Shown here piece after piece: positions 7,965 to 15,734 of a stretch of 64,000 nucleotides of DNA (the stretch's first letter is position 1; every line of letters starts with the position of its first letter). A program made the translations under genes and the position numbers. Origin of the DNA: CAILZL01 sp050248275 (GTDB lineage: Bacteria > Pseudomonadota > Gammaproteobacteria > Steroidobacterales > Steroidobacteraceae); the NCBI GenBank assembly GCA_050248275.1, contig JBFWSR010000010.1, positions 56,200 through 120,199 on the forward strand, written 5' to 3'. A model generated the notes under the pieces. That model did no database searches. It saw only the letters and a list, made by a program, of their open reading frames with translations, and was not told the origin of the DNA.

Positions 7965-9101
7965 CTAGCGGCGACCGTTGAAATCGACCAGTGTTTGAAT
8001 CGTGAACATCACACGATCCAGCAGGAAGCCGATGATGCCGATGGTGAACACCGCCACCATGATGCGACCGAGCGACTGCGAACTGCCGTTCTGGAATTCA
8101 TCCCATACGAATTTGCCGAGACCGGGGTTTTGCGCCAGCATTTCCGCAGCGATCAGCACCATCCAGCCCACACCCAGCGACAGGCGCAGTCCGGTGAAAA
8201 TCAACGGCAATGACGAGGGAATCACCAGCTTGAACAGCTTGGTGGACGTCTTGAGTTGCAGCACCTTGGCGACGTTAAGCAAATCCTTGTCAATCGAGGC
8301 GACGCCCAGCGCAGTATTGATGAGCGTCGGCCACATGGAGCACAGCGCCACGGTAATCGCCGAGACGACGAATGACTTCTGAAACATGGGATTGTCGGTG
8401 ACGTACAGTGCGCTCACCACCATGGTGACAATGGGCAGCCATGCCAGCGGCGATACGGGCTTGAAGATCTGGATGAAAGGATTGAACGCCGCATTCATGG
8501 TTTTGCTCAGCCCGCACAAAATGCCGATGGGAATGGCGGCGATGCTGGCGAATAAAAAGCCGGTAAATACGGTTTTCAGACTGGTAAATATCTGATCGAT
8601 GTAAGTAGGCTTGCCGGTGTAGGAAATGGTGCGTGGTTGATAGGCTGGATCTTCAGCCAGGCGCTCGGCATCGCGCGCTTTCTGGCGCTCATAAAACGCC
8701 ACTTCCTTTTGACGCTCCAGCTTGTGTTCCTGCCACAAAGAACCCACTTGCTCCCAGACGCCGGCCGGACCAGGAATTTCCCCCAGGCTGGTGACGATGC
8801 GCGATGAAGCCTGTCCCCATATGAACAGGAAGATAAGGATTGCGAGGATGGGTACGCCCGCCAGCCGCCACAGTTCCTTAAGCTGCGAGCGCGGGTTTTC
8901 ACCACGCAGTAAACGGATGACAGGCACGAGGAATCCCAGACCCAGCATGTTCAGAATGCCATAAGCTTTTTCAAATGCCTGAGCTGCGCGGGGCGAGGTT
9001 GCCTTGCTGGCTCCGCGCTGGCCGGCAACGACCGACTTTGCTGCATCGGGTGATGCCGTGGTCTTTGATGGCGTTTGCGTCGCTGCGTTGGATGCAGACA
9101 T
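7965..9101 (-). CDS. nrtB: Nitrate ABC transporter permease
   Basis: A 378-residue BPD-type permease. After a Ser/Thr/Ala-rich hydrophilic N-terminus (about 50 residues) come a first membrane helix near 85-105, a charged periplasmic loop with KLERQKEVAFYERQKARDAE, and the core transmembrane domain from about 160. The EAA-type coupling loop is near VASIDKDLLNVAKVLQLK, followed by LPLIFTGLRLSLGVGWMVL. The long charged loop is typical of the proteobacterial NrtB/NtrB type. The start chosen is ATG at 9101 behind GAGG; an ATG at 9125 and a TTG at 9146 are in frame but poorer. The neighbours nrtA and nrtCD make this a nitrate/nitrite importer, though cyanate or taurine relatives cannot be fully excluded by sequence. 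Confidence 0.92.
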   Translation of the reverse strand: MSASNAATQTPSKTTASPDAAKSVVAGQRGASKATSPRAAQAFEKAYGILNMLGLGFLVPVIRLLRGENPRSQLKELWRLAGVPILAILIFLFIWGQASSRIVTSLGEIPGPAGVWEQVGSLWQEHKLERQKEVAFYERQKARDAERLAEDPAYQPRTISYTGKPTYIDQIFTSLKTVFTGFLFASIAAIPIGILCGLSKTMNAAFNPFIQIFKPVSPLAWLPIVTMVVSALYVTDNPMFQKSFVVSAITVALCSMWPTLINTALGVASIDKDLLNVAKVLQLKTSTKLFKLVIPSSLPLIFTGLRLSLGVGWMVLIAAEMLAQNPGLGKFVWDEFQNGSSQSLGRIMVAVFTIGIIGFLLDRVMFTIQTLVDFNGRR

Positions 9102-9149
9102 GGATGGTTCCTCGTGCTGTGACATGGTGCGATCTCTGGGGGGCAAGTC

Positions 9150-10592
9150 TTACTTGACGTTGCCGCCTTCAATCTTCTGGCTGGCTTTCAGACCGATGGC
9201 AAATTTGTTGATGTACTCATTTGGCTTGCGGCCGTCGTATTCGATGCCGTCGATGAAGTCCTTGGTGGCCGGTTTGTAACCATCAGTACCAAATGGGAAG
9301 TCTTCCTTCCTGGCCTTGCCTTCATCAATCAACAGTTGCGCCGCTTTCATGTAAATGTCGGGGCGATAAACTTGCTTGGCGGTGGTCGCATACCAATCAT
9401 CCGTCTTGGCTTCGTCGATCTGGCCCCAACGGCGCATCTGCGTCAGATACCAGGTGGCGTCGCTGTAGTACGGATAGGTTGCGTAATAACGGAAGAACAC
9501 GTTGAAGTCAGGCAGGCTGCGCTTGTCGCCTTTGCCGTATTCAAAAGTACCGGTCATGCTGTTGGCGATGACGCGATAATCCGCACCCACGTATTCCGGA
9601 CGGGAGAGGATTTGTGCGGCTTCCTTGCGGTTGGCGCCATTATTTGCGTCCAGCCACATGGCGGCGCGAATCATTGCCTTGGTCAGCGCGAGCAGGGTGT
9701 TTGGATTCTTTTCGGCCCATGCCTTGGTCACGCCGAAGACTTTTTCCGGGTTGTTCTTCCAAATTTCGTAGTCGGTGACAACCGGCACGCCCACGCCTTT
9801 CATGATGGCTTGCTGGTTCCAGGGCTCGCCCACGCAATAACCGTTGATCGTGCCGGCCTCCAGCGTCGCCGGCATTTGTGGGGGCGGCGTGACCGACAGC
9901 AATACATCGGCCTTGGTGGTGCCGTTGACATCGTTACCGGAAGTGTAATAACCCGGATTCAAGCCGCCGGCCGCCAGCCAGTAGCGCAGCTCGTAATTGT
10001 GTGTTGATACCGGAAACACCATGCCCATCTTGAAGGGCTTGCCAGCCTTCTTGAATTCATCGACAACCGGTTTCAATGCGTCAGCTTTGATGGGGTGTTC
10101 AATCTTGCCGCTGGCGTCCTTTTTAAGATTGGCCTGCATCTTTGCCCATACATCGTTGGATACCGTGATGCCATTGCCATTCAAATCCATGCTGAAGGGC
10201 GTGATGATGTCGGCCTTGGTGCCGTAACCGATGGTCGAGGCCAGTGGCTGACCGGCCAGCATATGTGCACCATCCAGTGCGCCGCCGATGACGCGATCCA
10301 GAATCAGTTTCCAGTTCGATTGCGCTTCGAGCGTGACGTACAGACCTTCGTCCTCGAAATAGCCTTTTTCATAGGCAATGGCCAACGGCGCCATGTCGGT
10401 GAGCTTGATGAAACCGAGTTTCACCTGCTCCTTCTCCAGCTTGAGTGGCTTGGCTTGCGCATGACCGGAGAAGAGAAAAGTGGCGGCAACGGCCACAGCG
10501 ACGGCGGTACTCGCGAGTTTGATGATGTCGCGGCGGTTTGCTGTTATCGAGATGGCCGTATTGGCCGGTTTAGATTCACGAATCATGGTCAT
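9150..10592 (-). CDS. nrtA: Nitrate-binding periplasmic protein NrtA
   Basis: A 480-residue CmpA/NrtA-family solute-binding protein. The N-terminus (TANRRDIIKLASTAVAVAVA, then SGHAQA) looks like a Tat signal with cleavage after AQA. Anion-pocket motifs are QSNWKLILDRVIGG, PVSTHNYELRYWLAAGG and TINGYCVGEPWNQQAI, the same as in NasS at 3048-4268. The start at 10592 is preceded by GGAG; the frame is open further upstream, but that stretch is the regulated leader RNA and not coding. It is the first gene of the minus-strand nrtAB-nrtCD-porin-nasTS operon. No nitrate reductase gene is in the window, so the reductase must be elsewhere. Confidence 0.93.
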   Translation of the reverse strand: MTMIRESKPANTAISITANRRDIIKLASTAVAVAVAATFLFSGHAQAKPLKLEKEQVKLGFIKLTDMAPLAIAYEKGYFEDEGLYVTLEAQSNWKLILDRVIGGALDGAHMLAGQPLASTIGYGTKADIITPFSMDLNGNGITVSNDVWAKMQANLKKDASGKIEHPIKADALKPVVDEFKKAGKPFKMGMVFPVSTHNYELRYWLAAGGLNPGYYTSGNDVNGTTKADVLLSVTPPPQMPATLEAGTINGYCVGEPWNQQAIMKGVGVPVVTDYEIWKNNPEKVFGVTKAWAEKNPNTLLALTKAMIRAAMWLDANNGANRKEAAQILSRPEYVGADYRVIANSMTGTFEYGKGDKRSLPDFNVFFRYYATYPYYSDATWYLTQMRRWGQIDEAKTDDWYATTAKQVYRPDIYMKAAQLLIDEGKARKEDFPFGTDGYKPATKDFIDGIEYDGRKPNEYINKFAIGLKASQKIEGGNVK

Positions 10593-10664
10593 GTTCACTC
10601 CAAATGTGTACGCCACCGTCAACACCGTTCTCAGCTCGCACAACTCTGTGCGCATTCGCAGAAC

Positions 10665-10714
10665 AAAAAAAACCGCCGTCGCACACACGCGGTGGTGCGT
10701 GTTGCTGACGGCGG
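10665..10714 (-). terminator. Leader intrinsic terminator before nrtA
   Basis: On the minus strand an eight-base GC-rich stem (CCGCCGTC with GACGGCGG) is extended inside by GCAACACGC/GCGTGTGTGC around an ACCACC loop and is followed directly by eight U residues (10665-10672). It lies between the sigma-54 promoter and the nrtA start, 73 bases before the gene, so it must be read through for expression. That is the architecture of NasT-controlled leaders. Confidence 0.9.
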
Positions 10715-10725
10715 CATTGCCTGTT

Positions 10726-10761
10726 GATCCAGCTTTGGATCGCATGAACGGTTGCCCGTTC
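10726..10761 (-). promoter_or_regulatory. ANTAR-type hairpin pair in the nrtA leader
   Basis: Two hairpins lie between the promoter and the terminator. The one nearer the gene (10726-10741) has stem GATCC/GGATC and hexaloop AAAGCT, with A at loop position 1 and G at position 4 as ANTAR proteins require. The upstream one (10746-10761) has stem GAACG/CGTTC and loop GGCAAC, which does not keep A1/G4. Four bases separate them. The pair is the expected NasT target, although the first loop is off-consensus. Confidence 0.7.
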
Positions 10762-10776
10762 TTGCTTAAGCTACAA

Positions 10777-10792
10777 AGCAAGCGCTGTGCCA
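10777..10792 (-). promoter_or_regulatory. Sigma-54 (RpoN) promoter of the nrt/nas operon
   Basis: Minus-strand TGGCACAGCGCTTGCT matches the -24/-12 consensus, with GG and GC exactly ten bases apart. The predicted start is near 10766, giving a leader of about 175 bases that contains the hairpins and terminator. This implies nitrogen control through NtrC; only a poor candidate NtrC site (10893-10909) is visible upstream. Confidence 0.85.
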
Positions 10793-11126
10793 GAGGTGGT
10801 GAAATCGCAAAAATGCCGGGAAATAGGCGGATTTTCAGTTTTCCCGCCAGGCAGGTGACAGTGAAAATTGCGCTGTTTTGATTCGTAATGGCGCGCCCAC
10901 TTTGGTGCGTTGCACAACCATTGGGCTATCAATGTGTATTCAAGGCCGGACCAGAGTATTGGCGGCAATGAAAGCGATGCAGTCAGAGGCCGGGTTTGTT
11001 GCTGACAGCAAGTTTGCGGTGTGGCATCTGAGGCTACCGGGCAACCGCGGTTTCTTTTGGTTCAGTGCCGCGTGTGCGGCATGATTTTCATTGCAGGAAG
11101 ATGGTGCTTCTGTCATCTACAAGGCG
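10793..11126. other. Non-coding upstream region of the nrt operon
   Basis: No convincing gene. It should hold the enhancer for the sigma-54 promoter. The imperfect inverted sequence at 10893-10909 (GCGCCCACTTTGGTGCG) is only a weak match to an NtrC site. A short hairpin TGCCGC/GCGGCA with loop GTGT lies at 11066-11081 without a clear U-tract in the direction of the HiPIP gene. Confidence 0.5.
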
Positions 11127-11447
11127 TTACATATTCGTCCAGGCGTTACACCACCCTGCCGCTTTGACCTGTCTGTTGTTCAGCGCGACGCAGGTTCCCT
11201 GGGCAGATCCGCTGTCGCCTGAATATAACGAGCAGGTTGCACAGGTTTCGCCGGGCTTGGCCTCGGCTGACTGCCGCGCATCCTCGACGTAGTGCAAAGC
11301 TTTCGCTGCCGGTTCATCTTCGCTGATCAATGATGCATCCGCTGCAAGCGATGGACGCAGTAGCAATGGGGAGAGGGCAGCACCTGCTGCGAGCTGGATA
11401 AGGGTGTGCAGTGTGCTGCGTCGGGATGAATTGGTGTGTGCATTCAT
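11127..11447 (-). CDS. High-potential iron-sulfur protein (HiPIP)
   Basis: A 106-residue precursor. The N-terminus has a Tat-like signal (NSSRRSTLHTLIQLAAGAAL), normal for HiPIPs, which are exported folded. The mature domain has the four cysteines of the [4Fe-4S] site: CATC, then GTCVAL, then AGWCNAW, with KALHYVEDA before them as in the family. HiPIPs are soluble periplasmic one-electron carriers between the bc1 complex and terminal acceptors. The start is ATG 11447 behind GGAGAG; a longer frame to 11513 is open but lacks a signal sequence at its beginning. It is alone on its strand, between the nrt leader and the receptor gene at 11543. Confidence 0.88.
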   Translation of the reverse strand: MNAHTNSSRRSTLHTLIQLAAGAALSPLLLRPSLAADASLISEDEPAAKALHYVEDARQSAEAKPGETCATCSLYSGDSGSAQGTCVALNNRQVKAAGWCNAWTNM

Positions 11448-11542
11448 GATGATCTCTCCACTCCAGTTGTTTGGAACTATAACCGATTCCGGTTCATCTA
11501 CCGGCGGCACCACCTGTGAGAATTTCCATATTCAATGCATCA

Positions 11543-13843
11543 TCAGAACTTGAGATTGAAGCCGACAATGGGAATCAGGCTGAGCGCGCCTTCCTTTTGT
11601 ACGGAAATGACCGGCGTGCCGCTGGCAGTATTGACGGTCAGCTCGCGGCAGCATTCATTGCTGCGGTTCAATGCATTGCGTACTTCCAGAAAGGTCTGTA
11701 GCTGCGCGCCACGCATCGGGATCGTGTATTGCGTACGCAGTTCCAGTGAGGCGAAATCGCCGAAGCGTTGTGAATTGCGGGCGCCCAGTGTGGCGCTGCT
11801 GCCGTCGCTGCTCAGTATCAGCGGCGTATAGGCCCAGCCGCTATGCCAGGTGGCGCTGCCGGATAGCAGCCAGCGGGCATGCGTCCAGTTGGCGCCTGCG
11901 GTGAATGCGTGCGGTTGATCCCAGGTGCGCCGTACATATCGGCCATTGAGTTCATCCTGCACGCGTGACCAACTGTAGTTCAACCACCAGCCGAAATCCT
12001 GTTGTGCGGGTGCGGTCAACGATATTTCGATTCCCTGTGCACGGGAATGCGTGGCGTTGACAAGGATGCGGTCAATCTCCAGTTCGCTGCCCAGCGTAAT
12101 GAAACTGAGCAGGTTCTCATTGCGCGGTGCGAGACGGCTGCCATATTTATGGTAGCCCTCGATGCGCAGTTGCGCGCTGGGCGATAAGGTTTGAGTCCAG
12201 CCGAGGATGTATTGTCTCATGCGTTCCGGCGCATGAAACTGCGGCGTGCTGGCGCTGCTGTCCAGCGCATGCAGTCCTGGCGCCTGTACATAGTTGCCGG
12301 CACTGAAGTGCATGGCGGCAGCCGGACTGATCGTGTATTGCAGATTGATGCGCGGACTGAGTTGCGTGCCGTGGTCGAGATACGGAAACACGTCGTAACG
12401 CAGCCCGAGTTCGCCGTGCCATGCGCCCTGTTCATGGGTGAGATTCAGATAGCTGGCGTAGTCGGGTTTCTGGAATGTTGCCGCATAGCTCTGCTGCAGG
12501 GTGGCAGGTTTGTCGAAGGTGACATTCAGCGGCGCGAAGTAACGGGCCGTGCTGGCGTATTCATAACGTGCCCGGCTGTGATTCAGATGCAGGCCCCACT
12601 GCCATTGGGTGTGTTCGCTGCTCTGCAGGTTGATCTGGCTGTCCAGCGTGAACAGCCGGGCAGCGCGATGATCATGCAGGTTGCCGTCGTTGATATTGGC
12701 GAGCGTCACTTCGGCATTGCGTCGGCTGGACAGTTGCGTATGCGCAAATTGCAGGCTGTAACGCAGTGTCTCGGTCCAGTCCTGTTGCCAGCCGGCCCAC
12801 AGATAAGTATCGCGATCATGGGCGTTGGCTCGCTGATCCTGCGTATCTGTTTGCAGTTCCAGGTCGTCGTTCAATAGCAGTGCGCCGACGCGCAGCTCGC
12901 CGTTTCCCAGCGTGTAGCTGTGACGCAGCAGCAGATCTTCAAATTCTGGCTCGCCGATGTTTTTTTCGGTGTGGCGCATCACGGCTGCAACATTGCTGCG
13001 TCGATAACCCAGCAGCCAGTGTCCGGCTGCATCGTCATAACTGCCGGTGCTGAGCAGCCGGGTGTACAGCAGGCTGGTGCCCACCGTGAATTCCGGCTGC
13101 ATGGTTCGGCGTGGCGCGATGTCGATGACGGCGGCATTGTGATTGCCGTACTGCACGGGATAGGCGCCGCTGTAGAAATTCAGCGATTGCACCCAGTCCG
13201 GATCGAGCAGACCGAACAGACCCTGAAAGCTTTTCAGGTGCACCGGGTTGTACAGTTCCACGCCATCGAAACGCACCAGATTCTCGTCTTCATGGCCGCC
13301 GCGTACATGCGTGAGTGTCGACAGGCTGTTGCCGCTGGTGCCGGGCAGAAACTGCACGCTGCGCAGCACGTCCTGTTCAATGCCGGCAGTTTTTTCCAGG
13401 CTGGCATGCGGCAGATACGTGCTGGTTGTGCCGGATTGTTCGCGTGTCAGGTTATAGCGGCTGGCAAATACGGTGATTTCATCCAGCGCCGGGGTGACCG
13501 GCGACGGTGGGGCGGAAACCGACGCCGTCTGCTTGCGCGGGCCCTGGCTGCGGACAATGGCATAGCCCTGGCTGACTGGTTCCAATGACTGCAATTCCAG
13601 GCCCAGATCTTCAAGCGCCTGACGCAGGCGTTCCAGCTGCAGGACGGCATCGGGTTCCTGGTCGATGACCAGTTCATCGCTGACTACCTGACTGCTGTAC
13701 AGCAGCGGCAGGCCGCCGGCGCGCAGTTCATCCAGCACCGCACTCAGCTTGCGTCCGGCCCAATGATCCCTGGCCTGGGTCACGCCAGGGGCGATGCCAA
13801 GACCGAGCAGCAGCAATGACAGGAGAAACGAACGTGACTTCAT
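11543..13843 (-). CDS. TonB-dependent receptor with N-terminal STN-like domain
   Basis: A 766-residue outer-membrane receptor. A signal peptide (to about residue 25, VTQA) is followed by an STN-type signalling domain (about 26-100: KLSAVLDELRAGGLPLLYSS and LRQALEDLGLELQSL), a Pro-rich linker, the TonB box and plug (DEITVFASRY, then GTSGNSLSTLTHVRGGHEDENLVRFDG in pieces) and the barrel, ending in F. The upstream FecR-like and ECF sigma genes make this the receptor-transducer of a surface-signalling system. The start is ATG 13843; it lies one base behind a perfect 12-bp hairpin (13845-13875) and has no free ribosome site. Ligand unknown. Confidence 0.88.
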   Translation of the reverse strand: MKSRSFLLSLLLLGLGIAPGVTQARDHWAGRKLSAVLDELRAGGLPLLYSSQVVSDELVIDQEPDAVLQLERLRQALEDLGLELQSLEPVSQGYAIVRSQGPRKQTASVSAPPSPVTPALDEITVFASRYNLTREQSGTTSTYLPHASLEKTAGIEQDVLRSVQFLPGTSGNSLSTLTHVRGGHEDENLVRFDGVELYNPVHLKSFQGLFGLLDPDWVQSLNFYSGAYPVQYGNHNAAVIDIAPRRTMQPEFTVGTSLLYTRLLSTGSYDDAAGHWLLGYRRSNVAAVMRHTEKNIGEPEFEDLLLRHSYTLGNGELRVGALLLNDDLELQTDTQDQRANAHDRDTYLWAGWQQDWTETLRYSLQFAHTQLSSRRNAEVTLANINDGNLHDHRAARLFTLDSQINLQSSEHTQWQWGLHLNHSRARYEYASTARYFAPLNVTFDKPATLQQSYAATFQKPDYASYLNLTHEQGAWHGELGLRYDVFPYLDHGTQLSPRINLQYTISPAAAMHFSAGNYVQAPGLHALDSSASTPQFHAPERMRQYILGWTQTLSPSAQLRIEGYHKYGSRLAPRNENLLSFITLGSELEIDRILVNATHSRAQGIEISLTAPAQQDFGWWLNYSWSRVQDELNGRYVRRTWDQPHAFTAGANWTHARWLLSGSATWHSGWAYTPLILSSDGSSATLGARNSQRFGDFASLELRTQYTIPMRGAQLQTFLEVRNALNRSNECCRELTVNTASGTPVISVQKEGALSLIPIVGFNLKF

Positions 13844-13844
13844 C

Positions 13845-13875
13845 AAGATGCGCGCCTGAAAGTGGCGCGCATCTT
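13845..13875 (-). promoter_or_regulatory. Perfect 12-bp hairpin touching the receptor start codon
   Basis: On the minus strand AAGATGCGCGCC pairs fully with GGCGCGCATCTT around a seven-base loop, and the ATG follows one base later. The only Shine-Dalgarno-like AGG is inside the stem, so translation of the receptor should be held off unless the hairpin is opened or bypassed. There is no U-tract, so it is not a terminator. Confidence 0.7.
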
Positions 13876-13887
13876 AGGGCCTGTCGT

Positions 13888-13920
13888 CCACTCATTCCAT
13901 CGTTGTGTTGGAATGAGTGG
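13888..13920 (-). repeat. Second perfect 12-bp inverted repeat between fecR-like gene and receptor
   Basis: CCACTCATTCCA and TGGAATGAGTGG flank a nine-base spacer; CTGTC/GACAG just outside could lengthen the structure. No U-tract follows on either strand. It may be an operator, an mRNA-stability hairpin or a processing site separating the regulators from the receptor transcript. Confidence 0.6.
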
Positions 13921-13946
13921 ATCAGAGGCTGACAGTAGCCAGAGGC

Positions 13947-14954
13947 TTACTGTTGTTGTGAGATCAGCAGCTGTTTGCCTTGCAGTGCGGCGTGAAAGTC
14001 GGTGGTGGCCAGCACCATCTGCAAGGCCTGCAACGGCGGCAGACTGGTTTGCCGGCCATGCAGTACGGCACTGCGGGCTGCAGTGGCGACGCTGCCGCTG
14101 GCATAGTTCACTTCATAGCCGGTTTCGCTGGCCACCCATTGCAGAAATTCGGCGACGCTGCGATTTTCCAGCGTGAAAGGTTGCGCCAGTGCGTCGACCC
14201 ACTGCCAGGCGGGGTCATCCATGCGCAGCACGCTGCGCACGATCTGCGCCTGCGCATCCATTTGCAATTGTTCCTGCGCATTCACGGTGAGCTGCGTGGG
14301 TCCTGCATGGAGGGTAACGCGACCTTCGCGAACTGCCACCCGCAGCGTCTGTTCGCCGGCATCGACCAGATAACGTGTGCCCAGATGCGTCACGTCACCC
14401 TGTGCAGTATGGACGGTGAGCGCGGCGGTGCTGCCATGACTGTCGATATAGGCGGCGCCCCGCACCAGTTGCACTTCGTTGGCATTGAGCCAGCGCAGTT
14501 CACTGGCGGATGCGAGCCGCAGGCGAATGCCGGTACTCAACGCGATGCCCAGACCGCCATCGCTGCCAGTGCGTAATACGTCACCGTCATGAATCTGGCT
14601 TTGGCTGCCCGCAGCTGCTTCATTGAGAGTGCTGCCGCCCTGCAATTGCGTGATGGTGGCGATCATCGCTGTCTGGCTGTTCATGTTGAGCGCCAGCCAG
14701 CTCATGCCGAATGCGCCAAGCAGCATGGCGGCTGCGGCCAGCCAGCGGCGTTGCCGTCTGCTCTTTCGGCTCTGGATCAGATGCCGCCACTCGGCATGAA
14801 CGGCGGCGCGCACTTCGATTTCAAGGGTTGCGGGCGGCGCCGGACGTGGACCGGCCTTGGCCAGCAGTTGCGCCAGCTTGTCCGGCACAGCGGCGTTTTC
14901 GGGTGTTACAGGTGTGTTCATGTCGGTCGCCTCCGCGTCAGTCACGGATTTCAT
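13947..14954 (-). CDS. FecR-family anti-sigma/sigma regulator
   Basis: A 335-residue FecR-like protein. A cytoplasmic N-terminus of about 80 residues is followed by basic residues (QSRKSRRQRR), one membrane helix (about 88-108), the periplasmic FecR domain (about 130-235: HDGDVLRTGSDGGLGIALS, VQLVRGAAYIDSHG, VTHLGTRYLVDAGEQTL, VAVREGRVTLH) and a C-terminal STN-like part (SVAEFLQWVASETGYEVNY) that would contact the receptor's signalling domain. The ATG at 14954 overlaps the sigma gene's stop (ATGA). An in-frame ATG at 14921 has a stronger GGAGG ribosome site and may be the real start. Confidence 0.88.
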   Translation of the reverse strand: MKSVTDAEATDMNTPVTPENAAVPDKLAQLLAKAGPRPAPPATLEIEVRAAVHAEWRHLIQSRKSRRQRRWLAAAAMLLGAFGMSWLALNMNSQTAMIATITQLQGGSTLNEAAAGSQSQIHDGDVLRTGSDGGLGIALSTGIRLRLASASELRWLNANEVQLVRGAAYIDSHGSTAALTVHTAQGDVTHLGTRYLVDAGEQTLRVAVREGRVTLHAGPTQLTVNAQEQLQMDAQAQIVRSVLRMDDPAWQWVDALAQPFTLENRSVAEFLQWVASETGYEVNYASGSVATAARSAVLHGRQTSLPPLQALQMVLATTDFHAALQGKQLLISQQQ

Positions 14955-15559
14955 ATCGGTTCTTGAAACAGTTGCAGGGCGTGGCTGGCGCCGTACAGCT
15001 CTTCAAACAGGTTGCGGAAGGCCAGTCGTGCGCGCTGCAGCAGCGACTGTGCGGCGCCATGCTGCAGGCCCATGCGGCCGGCGATTTCTTCCACGGAAAT
15101 GCCTTCGACGTACTTCCATTCCAGCGCATCGCCATAACGCGGCGGCAGGCGATCCAGCACCACCTGTACCAGCCGCGATACTTCGGAGCGGCGCGCGGTC
15201 AGTTCGGGATCGGCGTCGGGCGCGGCCATCGCATCGAGTGCCGCCTGAATATGCGGATCGTCCTCCACGGGCACGAAGCGCCTGGCATGTCGTCCCTGAT
15301 GTTCGAAGTAATCGCTGAGTTGCGAGCGGCATATCTGGCACAGCCAGGTAAACATGGCGGCTTCGCCCCGATAGCCGTCCATCTTGCGCAGTGCGCGACA
15401 CAGGGTTTGTTGCACGATGTCGCGCGCCGCGTCTTCATCGCTCATGCGCGTGATGGCAAACCGGTATAGCCGGCCGAAGTAGTTGTTGAAGAACTCGTTG
15501 AACGCCGGTTCTTCACCTTTGAGCAGGCGTTCGGCGAGGCGGCGGTCTTCAAAGTTCAT
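14951..15559 (-). CDS. ECF-type RNA polymerase sigma factor
   Basis: A 202-residue sigma-70 family factor. Region 2 is near residues 15-80 (AFNEFFNNYFGRLYRFAITR, DEDAARDIVQQTLCRAL, FTWLCQICRSQLSDY). Region 4 is near 125-180 (RLPPRYGDALEWKYVEGIS, EEIAGRMGLQHGAAQSLLQRAR). The start at ATG 15559 follows AGGA with six-base spacing. It is translationally coupled to the FecR-like gene and followed by the receptor, the usual FecI-FecR-FecA order. The likely target is the receptor promoter. Confidence 0.9.
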   Translation of the reverse strand: MNFEDRRLAERLLKGEEPAFNEFFNNYFGRLYRFAITRMSDEDAARDIVQQTLCRALRKMDGYRGEAAMFTWLCQICRSQLSDYFEHQGRHARRFVPVEDDPHIQAALDAMAAPDADPELTARRSEVSRLVQVVLDRLPPRYGDALEWKYVEGISVEEIAGRMGLQHGAAQSLLQRARLAFRNLFEELYGASHALQLFQEPI

Positions 15560-15734
15560 GCAGTATCCTGCTGAGCGCTTGATGAGGCTGGACAACCCTT
15601 GAGACGGCGCCAGAGTGGGAGATCAATCGCGTTTGTGGGGCCCTGCCGATTGTAATTCAAGCAGGGAACTGTCCTATTCGATATAAGTGGCCGACATGAC
15701 GGGGCATCATCAGCCTTGGGAACAGGAGATTGGC

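Noticed and set aside
10593..10781. N-terminal extension of NrtA
   Set aside because: This stretch contains the hairpins and terminator of the leader and part of the promoter; NrtA has a proper start and export signal at 10592.
10893..10909. NtrC binding site upstream of the sigma-54 promoter
   Set aside because: Only one half matches the consensus well; kept as a weak remark, not a feature.
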